From Grammothele lineata (Eukaryota; Basidiomycota; Agaricomycetes; Polyporales; Polyporaceae), in the NCBI GenBank assembly GCA_002150815.3, contig NDFF03000040.1, positions 372,001-436,000 of the forward strand: 64,000 bases of DNA. The letters run 5' to 3'. Positions 45,845-55,638 of the stretch are shown here, piece by piece. Each line of letters opens with the position of its first letter. The stretch's first letter is position 1. The position numbers and the translations under genes are program-made. The notes under the pieces are model-generated. The model was not told where the DNA came from, did no database searches, and saw only the letters and a list, made by a program, of their open reading frames with translations.

Positions 45845-47077
45845 ATGCCACGCGCGATCATCTCTCCTTCCGTCCTCGCCTCCGACTTTGGCCAACTCAC
45901 CGCCGAGTGCAAGCGCATGATCCGCGGCGGTGCGGAGTGGCTGCACATGGGTGAGCCTCGCCCTCCTCGCCCCCGTCCTTCATCGTCTGCTGCGCCCACA
46001 GCACCTGCTGTGACCCAAAGCTGCGCGATACGCGCAAGTTCTCGATGTTGACGTGCTCCCGCACTTCTCTGTAGATGTGATGGACGGGTAACGCCTTCCC
46101 CTGAGCTCGCGCTCCCACTTTCCAGCCATCAAACGCACTAACGCTGATCGCGTTCGATGCCAGCCATTTCGTGCCCAACATTACCATGGGTACGTCGAAT
46201 GCCTAGCATTCATGTATTTCTATGAATCGGCTCAATGCGGCCGCAGGCGCCCCTATCCTATCATGCGTGTCCAAGGGCGTCCCGGGCATCTTCATGGACT
46301 GCCATATGATGGTCGCCCAGCCAGAAAAGGTGCGCGCCCAGTCCCGCAACCCACCGTCGCCCACACCCGTCCCCGCGGCTAGAAGCTGGCTCATATAACG
46401 CACCACATGCCGTACTTCGGACGCTTCTATCTGCTAGTGGGTGGACGACATCGCTGATGCGGGAGGCTCGCTCTACTGTTTCCATCTCGAGGCAACATGT
46501 GAGTCTCGCTACCGCACATCGCACCAAAGCTGTTCGCTAGCGGCGTCATGCGTCGCCCCCTGAGCCTAAGTTGCTGATTGCTGCCACCCCCCACCCAACC
46601 TTGTGCATAGCCGATCCGCTCCCGATCATCGACCACGTCCACCAGCGCAAGATGAAAGCCGGTGTCGCGATTTCGCCAGACACGCCCTCGTCCGCCGTGA
46701 CGGACGAAATCGCAGAGGCGGCGGACATGCTCCTCGTCATGACTGTCTACCCCGGCCGCGGTGGTCAGAAATTCCTCGAGCGCTGCGTGCCGAAGGTCGC
46801 AGAACTTCGTGCGCGGTTTCCGGACAAGGACATCGAGGTCGACGGCGGTGTCGGCCCTAAGACCATCGACGTTTGTGCGGACGCAGGTGCGGACGGTTAC
46901 TACGCACACGACTCCTAGACTGATCACACTGACCGTCGATCACGCACGGGCACAGGTAGCAATGTCATTGTGGCTGGCACCGCTATTTTCAATGCCCCGG
47001 AGCCTGAACAAGTGATCGCCCTACTGAAGTCCACCGTCGACACCGCGCAAGCAAAGATTGCGGCCAAGAGGACGTAG
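45845..47077 (+). CDS. RPE1: Ribulose-phosphate 3-epimerase
   Basis: Interconverts ribulose-5-phosphate and xylulose-5-phosphate in the pentose phosphate pathway. Exons 45845-45950, 46075-46087, 46164-46189, 46247-46329, 46438-46498, 46611-46886 and 46956-47077 sum to 687 nt, giving 228 residues, the family length. The TIM-barrel reads [118 protein letters not shown] and GSNVIVAGTAIF. Metal ligands (His in LHMD, Asp in DVMDG, His in CHMMV, Asp in VDGGV) are present. The second exon is only 13 nt yet encodes the essential DVMDG Asp, so it must be spliced in. Confidence 0.95.
46075..46087 (+). other. 13-nt coding microexon in the ribulose-phosphate 3-epimerase gene
   Basis: Flanked by ctgtag and gtaacg, it completes ATG G|AT GTG ATG GAC GG|C CAT, encoding the invariant metal-binding DVMDGH block. 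Skipping it would shift the frame. Confidence 0.85.
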
Positions 47078-47393
47078 TTTGCCTGTTCGTGTATCGCTGG
47101 AAGACCATCAGTCGAATTTGTATCATCAATAGATGTGTGACCAGTAGACATACAGTGCAGAAGTAACTGTGTATTCCTGGAACTAAGACGATGCCAATCA
47201 AAGCACTCAATACGACAGCGATACATCAAGCAGAACAGGACTGCAATGTGGGTATGTGCTCAAACAGTCATCACGGGTCTTTCACGTGCGTCTAGGAGTC
47301 CATTAGAGAGATGTAGCAGTACTTTACGCCACCACCGCTAGTATAGCTTACTGGTCTCCCCACCAGCGTGTTAGATACCCGTGCGAGATCACC
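47078..47393. other. convergent 3' intergenic, epimerase and glycosyltransferase
   Basis: 316 bp between converging stops. Only 3' UTR sequence expected; nothing else seen. Confidence 0.4.
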
Positions 47394-49886
47394 TCACCAC
47401 CGGATCCACTCCCCGTACATGTTCGGGCGCTCGCCGCGGATGTAGGCCTCAAATGTCCGTTTGAGAACCGTTGCCCAGTCCAAGTCGCGCTTGTCGTCTG
47501 GGACGATGCCCACGGGATAAGGGTTCTCGCCGGCAGCCTCGAGCGCAGCGCGGCCCATGCGCTCTGACTCTGCGAATCTGGGACCCAGATCGGGCCAATA
47601 GCGAGCGCGGTCGAATGGTTTCCACCTGCGGGGGTTGCCTCATCATGAGGATCGACAACGAGCAACGCGTCGCGCGAGATACTCACCATTCGTTGTGATA
47701 GTGATAGGCGTACGCGCCGCGGAAGAAGCTATCGAAGCCTGCCGCATTGGGAGCGGCGCTGGCATCAGCAGGAGTGTTGAAGAAATAGTCAAAGCTGAGG
47801 GGTGGGTGTATTAGCGGGTATCAGGCACACGACCGGCGATACACTGACTCCGTGAAGAACGGGAATGGCGGTCGGTCCCGCTCGTAGTACTCCATCTTCC
47901 ACCCCCACCACGACTTGGTGTAATCAGCGCTCTTCCACGCTGGGTCGAACAGCGCATCCGGGAGGCGATAGAGCAGCTCCTGCATGTGCGCGTCCTGGAG
48001 GTAGTGCGAGATCGTCGTCGGGTGGAAGTCGAGCCCGTGCATGAGTGCGGTGCGGAGGAGGAACGTGCCGAGCGCAGAACTTCGCCGGAGACGGAGGACG
48101 GCGGTGTTGTACCGGTCCTCGTGCGACCACCTGTAGGAGAACGAGCCGCGGAAACCCCAAAGCTCCTCCCAGTCGCGCAGGAGGAGCATGTCCACGTCGA
48201 GGTACACACCACCGTATCGGTGGCAGAGCACGAAGCGGACAAGATCGGAGAGCACGACGGGCACCTTGCTATACGTCGTGTGGTCCTCCTTTGACTGACC
48301 GTTAAGCGCGACATCCGAGCCGGCGTTCGGCTGGGCCTTGGGCACCTTGCCCTCGCTCATGAGAAGGTTCTCGCCGAGCAACCGCCAGCTGTCCCTGAGT
48401 TCGGGCGCATGGTCCAGCTGCTCTGTTGTATTCCACAGCTTGAACTGGATGACGTCCTTAAACCGTTGATGGAGGAACGGCGAAGCCCATGCATTCTGGC
48501 GAAGCTCCTCGTACATCTCCCGTTCTGCCGTCTCGCGCGGCATCCCATCGCCAGCACTGCGACTTATCCATAGCCACAGCCGAGGTCTGCATGCAGCGGT
48601 AGCTGACGCCGGGTCCTCGAGGTGCAGACCGAGGTTTTGCGTGAAGAGGAAGGCTAGCATTGCCATGTAGGGTTTGTCGGTAAACTTGCCTGACCAGAAC
48701 ATGTGGAATATTCGCGGATCGTCTTCTGGGCAGGGAGACGTTTGTCGTCGAGATGCAGGAGAGGGGAGGTCGTATGTCCATTCGTCCGTTGTCTGCAACC
48801 TCTGCGCCATGTTCGAACGGGGATAGGCGACGTTGACGTGATCACCTTCGCGTTCTGGAAGAAATATGTATCGCAGGGGAGCAAGGTCCTCCCTGCGTAA
48901 ACGTGTTGGGCCATCAAGACCTGCTCCCAATTTCATGAACTCTAGACAATCCCTAACGTACTGGGGAACAAATCAGAGGCGTACATTGCAGAGATATGTG
49001 GAACTAGACGCACGTGCCCATCGTCGCCCTCGCAGTTGTTCATAATGCGGTCGAAATCTGCTATGCTTCCAGGGAAGGGTCGTAGGGGTCGACCAAAGTC
49101 TTGTGGCGGACTTCGCAGCTCAGGGTACACACGTTCCCCGCCCGCTCCAACGGTGTATTGCACAGCGCCTGCTACGGCATGCGAAGTGTTGGGTTTCAAG
49201 CTCGCCGGGAGCGCAGGATTTACCACTGGCTGGGCAAACCCGACCTCGAGAGGTACTACACGGTGCAGCCACCACGGGAGCGGAAATCAAAGGGTGCATA
49301 TCAGTACTGGACGTGCAAGCGGGGGAACGGATAGTCGTAAGGCGCGCTCGGTGACGGCACGGCCACCGAATGCAAAATGGATGCGCAATGAGCGGGGTAA
49401 CTTACTTGGACGCGTGCTTGGGTAGTGCCCAGCCAAGACCTCCCACTCCCAGATCTTCCGCACCTCCTCCTCACCGAATACTGGCCCTTCCGGTGGAGGG
49501 AAAGGCAGGTTCCAGCGCCGCTTGCCGGACATGTAGCGTCGGTGTATTGCGAAGGTGACGAGGACCACGGCGAGCCCGCAGAGGCCGAGTAAGGCGGGGC
49601 CCCTCCTCCGCCCGAAGCGGGTCACGCTCGCGCGGTATATGTTTGCAGGGATGGATCTCGCTTTGGTCCACAGCGTTTGGCGTCTGGAGGTATGGTAGAA
49701 GTTGTCGTGAAAGTCATCGCGGAGGAGAGGCGGGTAACGGGGGTCGGACGAGGGCGGGGAGGGGGACGGGGAGTGGGACGGCATGAGGACGCGGGAGGAC
49801 CTGAGCCTGGGTGCGGCGCCGGCGGACTGCCAGTGGGAGGAGAGCTTGAGGCGATTGCTCGCCGGAGGCTCAGGGAATTTGAGCAT
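47394..49886 (-). CDS. Type II membrane glycosyltransferase with DxD sugar-binding region (GT32-like)
   Basis: About 740 residues. The ATG at 49884-49886 starts MLKFPEPPASNRLKL. A cytosolic Pro/Ser-rich N-terminus leads to one TM (GPALLGLCGLAVVLVTFAI, near residues 100-120), then a stem (EEEVRKIWEWEVLAGHYPST) and a luminal domain. That domain has DPRIFHMFWSGKF, KPYMAMLAFLFTQNLGL, VVLSDLVRFVLCHRYGGVYLDVDMLLL, SALGTFLLRTAL, then SFDYFFNTPADAS, WKPFDRARYWPDL and a C-terminal MYGEWIRW, TGA at 47394-47396. The YGGVYLDVDML block is the DxD motif of the Gly_transf_sug (GT32) group, which includes Och1 and related Golgi enzymes. Donor, acceptor and linkage cannot be read. Four or so introns. The region 49887-50432 upstream carries its promoter. 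Confidence 0.8.
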
Positions 49887-50432
49887 TGTCGGCCGGCTGC
49901 GGTGACGGACTCGGACGTGCTTCTCGGTGTTTTGGCGCGGCTCGCGCAGCGCCCTGCAATGACAGCACCGCTCGCTGCTGGCTGCTGGCTGCTGGCCGCC
50001 GAGCGCTGAGTGTCCTCTTTCGGCGCTCCCGACGCCCACACAGCGCCCACGTGTCTCCGGATGCCCGCGTCTTGATCAAGCAACAGCCAGCGCTCCTCCT
50101 GCGTCTACCGTACAGCCACTGCCCCACCCGTCTTCCAACCTCGCCGGTCCGGTACAACCACATACGTATATGTATATAACCTCAGATCTGCATACATACA
50201 TTCTGTTTCATATCATCAGCGACAGAGAGCGTAGACCACGACAGAACCGTAACACAAAAGTAACAGCAGCGACGATCAAAGCAAGACGAGAGACAACGTC
50301 GACGATAAGACAGTATGAAACATCAATCAATGGCCGTAGTAATGTACATGAACGCTGGATGGGGCAGCCATCAGCTTCTGCATGCGCCCGCCAACCGCCT
50401 GACGTCGCACTCACCGACCAGCACCGTCTGGT
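49887..50432. other. intergenic, promoter of the glycosyltransferase gene
   Basis: 546 bp. It contains a short GCTGCTG run (49974-49995, about three 7-bp units) and an alternating TA-rich tacgtatatgtatata near 50164-50178 that could serve as TATA element or as 3' signal of the CSL gene. No gene seen. Confidence 0.45.
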
Positions 50433-52823
50433 CTACAACACCTTCAAGTGCCATCCCCGAGTAATCGAGTCTCGTTGGGCGGCCTGTAAATTGGGCACGT
50501 CCGGTGTCTCCCATGGCGGCGGCGGCACGAGGATGTTCTCCGCGGCGACGACGCGCCCGGAGTGATAACCGACGCCGTCATATGACCGGATGAAAAGTAA
50601 CGGGAGGCTACGCCCCGAGAGCTCCATGTCATCCCAAACGTCCTTGCGCGGAGACTCGCCCTGGCTTTTATCCGTGGCTCGGCCGCTCGCAGGCAGCGCA
50701 TCTTCTCGCATCGCCTTAAGGATGTCCTCTATTCCCGGTAATTCCACCACGATCATCATGTGCAGATGGCGGGCGGGCAAGTTGAGAACGATGTCTTTCG
50801 ACGTTGATTCTTCCGATATCGCGCCATCCATCACGGGTAGGCCTGGATGACTTGGCAAACTGGGGACGGGGATGAAAGGCATGGAAGGGTCTATACGGCC
50901 ATCTAGGGCCAACGGCGAATGGTTGTAAATGCGCAGACGCAGTGGCCCGATGTTCCCGATATAAACATCGAGCGGCGTTTGTGTCTTCGTCTTGGGATCC
51001 ATGTAGAAGAAGTTTGCGGCCATCATCTCGATGAAGTGGTGTTGCGCTCGATACACAGGCGTGTTGAAGAGCGTGGGAAATGGCGTGATGGGCATCTCGG
51101 GCACATTGTTGTTGAGCCCGAATGCGTCGAAGAACGTGTATTGGAACTTCGCTGTTTCTCAAACGTACATATAAGTGACTATACCCGAGACCAAACTCGA
51201 ATGGCCACGTACAAATGCCCACGATGGTCCAGCACAGGTAATCGTCCACCTCATCGGTTATGACGCGTTGGCCATCCTTCACTTCCTCTCGTATCCGAGG
51301 GCTCTGGAACAAAAGCGGGTGCGTCCCTGCTTGGTTTGATAGACCAGGCGCTGGCGCTGCCGACAAGTTCGGCGTTCCGGGTATTGGGCCGGCAGCAGAC
51401 AAGTAGTGTCTGGATCCATCTGTGTTGACGCGCTGGAGAGCGATCTTCTGCATCTGGCTGACCGGTCCGCCGTCGTCCGGCACAATCCGGCCCTTGTCCA
51501 CTTTCCGGATGATCAGCGGCGCGGTCTGCACGCCGGTAACAGTGTCTGCGAGAACGATCTCACTGCCATAGGTGACCGGCTGCGGACCACCTAAACCAGG
51601 GAATTGGTTAACAGCAAGCGTTCAATCGTACGCGAGACAGACCTAGCGGAGGCTCAGCCCCTTGCGAGCGCACAACGTTTACTGCGAATGCCGACCAAGC
51701 GATATTGCTCGCACACAGCTGATTGTGCTCAATCGTCATGTACTTCGTCCGTACCGTCTGCGAGTTAATCCGGTTGAAGAGTGACACGGGTCCACCAGCG
51801 AGAATACAGGACGAGATGTTGCGCGTCTTCGCTGTCTTCTTCGACGGCTTCGAAATGATGGTAACAGGTGCGGAGTCGAACGACGCCCAGACGCGTTCAT
51901 GTCCCGAAGCCTCACCACCGTCGGAAACATGACTTGCAGATTCCGCGATGTCTAAGGAGAGCTGGAAACTCTTGCTCTTCGCGGACCCAGTCACGTGCAA
52001 AAACTTAAAACTCGCCGTCAAGTTGTGGTCCATGGGTGCCTTGAGCTCGCAGGTGCGCTCCCCGCCTTCATTCACGACAGACATGGAGAGATGCTGTTGC
52101 TTCATTTGCCACACAGGACCCTCGATGTGCACGACGGGTGGCGGACAGAGGAAGCGCTTCTCGCTCCCATAAGACTTCTGCGCGACCGCAGCGTGCAAGC
52201 AGATAACGGTAGTCATGGGCATGACACGCGCGGGGTCCTGGGTGATGTGGTCTCCTACAACGCGTCGAATTTTGTTGTGAACCTCGACCGCGCTGTCCGT
52301 GTCGAGCTTGCGCTTCGTAGACGTGCGCTACATACAACGCAATGAGCAATGAGCGAACGTAGACGAAGCAACGACTAACCTGGGGCGGCGGCGGGGGCGG
52401 CATCGAGGGCGCAGCGGACGAAGAAAGGGTGTTATCGCGCGAAGACGCGTTCGTAACATTCCAAGCGGAGTGCTGTCCGTTGGTAGGGTGTCCTGGCGAA
52501 GGTGCGGAAGAAAGGATGGATTGAATGGACACAGATGGCTCCGGGTGCGAGGGTGGGGAGTTGGTAAAAGGGTGCGCTACACTCGGCGGGGGTGAGCGAA
52601 GGGCAGCGTGGCCATTCGAAACCTGGAACGCGGTCAGACGCGGGGAGAGAGGTCGATTGGGAGCACGTACCAACAAACTGAGATTGGACTGCTGGGGCGA
52701 GGCCGAACGAGAGAGCTCCTGAGGATTGAGCGCGGCCGGTGCGTGGTCGTGGGCCTCGGCAGTTTGGGTAGGCGACATTTGGATGGCGAGGGGATTCGAG
52801 ACGAACGGCAATATAGTGCGCAT
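50433..52823 (-). CDS. CSL-family transcription factor (CBF1/RBP-J/Su(H)/LAG-1 type)
   Basis: DNA-binding protein of the family that mediates Notch signalling in animals; fungi have CSL proteins but no Notch. ATG at 52821-52823 (MRTILPFVSNPLAIQ); a second in-frame ATG (MSPTQTAEAHDH) follows 14 codons on. A disordered Pro/Ser-rich N-terminus precedes KRKLDTDSAVEVHNKIRRVV. The N-terminal Rel-like DNA-binding domain has VICLHAAVAQKSYGSEKRFL and CPPPVVHIEGPVW. The beta-trefoil domain has SKKTAKTRNISSCILAGGPV, SLFNRINSQTVRTKYM and AWSAFAVNVV. The C-terminal IPT-like part reads IGNIGPLRLRIYNHSPLALDG and ends TRGWHLKVL, TAG at 50433-50435. S. pombe Cbf11/Cbf12 act in adhesion, cell cycle and lipid gene control, so such a role is plausible. 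Confidence 0.88.
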
Positions 52824-53127
52824 GGTGGGCCCAACTTGAGCTCACGGACGAGCTGTGGGAAACGGCTCACTGTGGGAGTGGGAAGAAACCAGATTTTTAC
52901 CCACGCGCGTCGGTTATAAAGGGCCCGTTTACGACCCCGTGAACTTCCTCTCAGAATTCGCAGTTCCGGGGTCCCCCGGCATCTCGGCAGCGCGTTCCCG
53001 CCCTCGGTTCGTGGGACTCGCCGCTCGCGTCGTTGATCTGACACCAGAAGGCCTCTATACACCCTAACGTACACCGTGGGCACCAATCGACAAAAGTAAA
53101 ATCCACACCCGGGCCAGGAGAAAGTCG
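52824..53127. promoter_or_regulatory. promoter region of the CSL gene
   Basis: 304 bp between the CSL start and the stop of the orphan gene, both minus. A TATA-like element lies at 52914-52921. Nothing coding seen. Confidence 0.45.
52914..52921 (-). promoter_or_regulatory. TATA-like element upstream of the CSL gene
   Basis: Minus strand reads CTTTATAA, about 91 bp upstream of the ATG at 52823. Position fits a core promoter; strand preference is not certain because the site also reads TATAAAG on plus. Confidence 0.4.
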
Positions 53128-53975
53128 TCAAACGGGAGAGACATAGTCTACGACCCGGCTCACACCCCACGACACAAGCGCTCCCCAGCCCGCGGCCTCC
53201 ACCTTGACCTTATCTTCCGCCTCCTTCTCCGGGGAAAACAACGCGTCCAGGGTCTCGGGACCAGCCATGACAGCTGATGCCGCAGGAAGACTGTGTGCCG
53301 TACGCAGCGCTCTCAGAGCGTCGCAGACAGCATCAGCGTCCAGCGGATCACCTGGCTGCATGTAGGGCGAGAACAGTCGGTCGTCGTTATAAGGTTCGTC
53401 GCCGCGCGACGGCAGGAACAACGTGTCTGTCGCGGCCACGGGCCAGGCATGCGGGCGCGTCAGAAACGAACCCCGAACGTCGAGAAGCCAAAGACACGCG
53501 GAATCGTCGCCACAAACGTAGATGACATACCGCTGAAAGCCAATATCCCCAGTTTGTCCTCCTCCTTTATGGCGTCTCCCGCCAACGCGTCCTCGCTGTC
53601 GTCCAGTGGGTGCGGGGTGGAGGTGCCCCACTCGTCCTCGTCTTCCGATACAGGAGAGACACGGCCGGAAAAATACTCAGCGGGCACGTCCTCTTCATTT
53701 GGTGACCGCCACCAATCCCACTCTTGTGGGACATGGGGTTCTAACGCGGAACTCGGGAGGCTTGACGGAAAGAAGCCAGAGAGACTGAAAGGGTCTTCCC
53801 GCTCGACTCGAGGAGTATACCCCGAGATATGATGAAGCGCCGTCGAAACCGCCAGTGCGCTCCGATGGCGAGCTAATGTTGGGCGAACATGGGGCTCAGG
53901 GAGGTCGGCCGAGGTGAGCCGTTTTGTCGTCCCGAGGGAGAGGGCAGTCGTAGATTTGGAGCGGGGAACGGCCAT
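53128..53975 (-). CDS. Uncharacterised protein, likely fungus-specific
   Basis: I do not recognise a family. The ATG at 53973-53975 starts MAVPRSKSTTALSLGTTKRL. One intron (53427-53530, GTATGT...GACAG) joins LGILAFS to DTLFLPSRGDEPYNDDRLF; the two exons (445 and 299 nt) sum to 744 nt, giving 247 residues. Visible features: a Ser/Thr-rich basic N-terminus, an aromatic acidic stretch (QEWDWWRSPNEEDVPAEYF), SPVSEDEDEWG, and a C-terminal part with alternating charged and hydrophobic residues ending WGVSRVVDYVSPV, TGA at 53128-53130. No TM, no signal peptide. The transposon at 54334 inserted about 360 bp upstream of its start. A longer open frame continues upstream but reads low-complexity sequence. 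Confidence 0.6.
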
Positions 53976-54325
53976 AACGTCGAGAGGTGGAGAATGAGAG
54001 CGAGGCGTAGTTTTTACTCGGAAATAGGCCACCGAGGGCGTTATGTACGAAACGGCTGGAGGCGGAGCGGTCTGGACAAATATTCTGGGCCCAAATGGCG
54101 GGAGAGGCCTAGGGGTAGGCGGGGAGCGGTCTGGAATGAGATGAGAATGCCTACGCCGTCGAGCTCGCTCGAGTCTATATGAATGTGGGTCTCTGGTGGC
54201 TCCCTGCGGGGGCTCGCAGACGTCGAGCGTCGGGCTCTCCGCATCCCCAACACTCCCACAGCCCGTAGCGGAGCATGCCGATCGAGGCCCACGCTCTCCT
54301 CGATCGGGCAAGTCGCCCCAACAGC
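53976..54325. other. intergenic between the orphan gene and the transposon
   Basis: 350 bp forming the proximal promoter of the orphan gene. A TATA-like element (CATATAGA on minus) lies near 54176. Open frames here are not supported. Confidence 0.4.
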
Positions 54326-54333
54326 CCGCTCCC
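54326..54333. repeat. target-site duplication, left copy
   Basis: ccgctccc immediately left of the left inverted repeat, identical to 55017-55024. Confidence 0.85.
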
Positions 54334-54370
54334 AGGACCCCCGACAATCCGCGGGGAAGGCCTGATCCTA
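54334..54370 (+). repeat. left terminal inverted repeat
   Basis: 37 bp, matching the reverse complement of 54980-55016 at 36 positions; the one difference is at position 16 (C against T). Confidence 0.88.
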
Positions 54371-54979
54371 GTTTTCCAAAACCGCCAAAATTTGTCCGAA
54401 AAATCAGGCCTCCGGCCGGACCCTTCGGGTCCGGATTAAATCAGGCGTTCGGCCGCTCGTTGACGATTTGTCCGGACAAGCGTACCAGGCGTCCGTGAGG
54501 GCCGTCAGCGTCCGGATGGAGGAAAATCAGGCCTTCTACGCCTTATTTTCGCCCTGTATCAGCTCTAAGGAAGCTCTTATGGACACACAGAGGCCGTCCC
54601 AAGCTGTATAAGCCTCAAACAACGTCGGTGAAAAGGCTACAAAGCTCTCGACACGACGTACACCTATGGGTTACGATCAGCGCCTAAAAGGAAAGATCAA
54701 TGGGACGCCGGCCTGTTAATGAAATGGTGAGATATCTGCTAACGATGGATAACAAAAGTCATATAACACTTGGTTACTTGACTTTCTTACTCAGGGCCGA
54801 AGGACTATCACTGATCAACGCTTACCTTACCCACCCCGGATGGTGCCTCGGGATGAGGCATCCCGGGGGCCCGGGCGCCGGGTCCGGACGGGGGCACCAG
54901 GGGTCGCTGGAGGATCTGATGATATTTGTCCGAATTGCACTAGGCATTAGGCCCTCTCGACAGGCAAGTTTGTCCGGAT

Positions 54980-55016
54980 TAGGATCAGGCCTTCCCCGCG
55001 AATTGTCGGGGGTCCT
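54980..55016 (-). repeat. right terminal inverted repeat
   Basis: 37 bp, inverted partner of 54334-54370. The match stops abruptly at both ends, which fixes the element borders. Confidence 0.88.
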
Positions 55017-55024
55017 CCGCTCCC
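55017..55024. repeat. target-site duplication, right copy
   Basis: ccgctccc immediately right of the right inverted repeat, identical to 54326-54333. Confidence 0.85.
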
Positions 55025-55638
55025 TCATTGGCTCTCCAGGCCCGCCCCGCCGTCCAAGCGCACAAAAGCTAATCTGGACGTCTGAACAGAAGGTCTTCCC
55101 CGCACTAACGCTCAGAACGCCTTATCGCGCCCAAGGGGCACACTTCTTCTTTAGTATTAGCCTAGAACCCAATTGATCTCATCCGCTCCCGTCGCCCGCC
55201 ATAAATCTAAAAACTCACCATTCTGCCTCTTGATCGCAAACGCAACTTCAGCGTTCAAGATCGTAAAGTCACATTACCGTTCCCACAGGAGATAAATGTA
55301 CGCTAGTCCAAGTCCGGAGGTGAGTGTCCTATGCACCAGACAGCGGTGCTATACGAAAACGGCCTGGCACCAGCGACTGGAGTCGCAAGTACCAGACACT
55401 TATGAAGGAGAAGAAAGATGCGAGGTAACACTGAGTGAATGCATGTACGTGAGGAGATGGATGGTGCTATTGGATGGAATGTGGGCCAGGCGGGGATAGT
55501 TTCTAAAAGAGCGCGTGCACAGTGCGTAGTGCGGCGGAGTGGTGGTACACATTACAGAATTGGGTTGTCCGGATGTCACCTATCTGTGGCACCATTATAC
55601 GATAATACCTAGCAGAGTCCTCAAGAGGCTGTTGTCCT
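55025..55638. other. intergenic, 3' of the DUF4203-type gene
   Basis: About 614 bp between the transposon and the stop of the 7TM gene. No coding or repeat signal recognised, apart from the 3' UTR expected at its right end. Confidence 0.4.

Larger units (their letters stand above)
54334..55016. mobile_element. 683-bp non-autonomous TIR DNA transposon (MITE-like), 8-bp TSD
   Basis: The ends are 37-bp terminal inverted repeats, 54334-54370 and 54980-55016, with 36 of 37 matches, each starting AGGACCCCCGACAAT. A perfect 8-bp direct repeat, ccgctccc, flanks it on both sides, as expected of a target-site duplication. An 8-bp duplication is typical of hAT elements, also of P-type; the termini do not decide between them. 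Inside are four copies of TTTGTCCG (54391, 54467, 54925, 54969) near the two ends and a perfect 8-bp-stem hairpin at 54416-54434. There is no transposase; the only long frame (54700-55176) runs across the right end and has no family features. Near-identical ends suggest fairly recent insertion. Confidence 0.85.

Noticed and set aside
49974..49995. GCTGCTG short repeat as a functional element
   Set aside because: Only three 7-bp units in a GC-rich promoter; probably simple slippage.
53976..54347. Upstream extension of the orphan gene frame
   Set aside because: Low-complexity Arg/Pro/Gly sequence reaching into the transposon end; the ATG at 53975 is the better start.
54700..55176. 158-codon open frame on plus across the transposon
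   Set aside because: It crosses the right inverted repeat and target duplication, has Gly/Pro-rich low-complexity content and no family motif; it is a chance frame.
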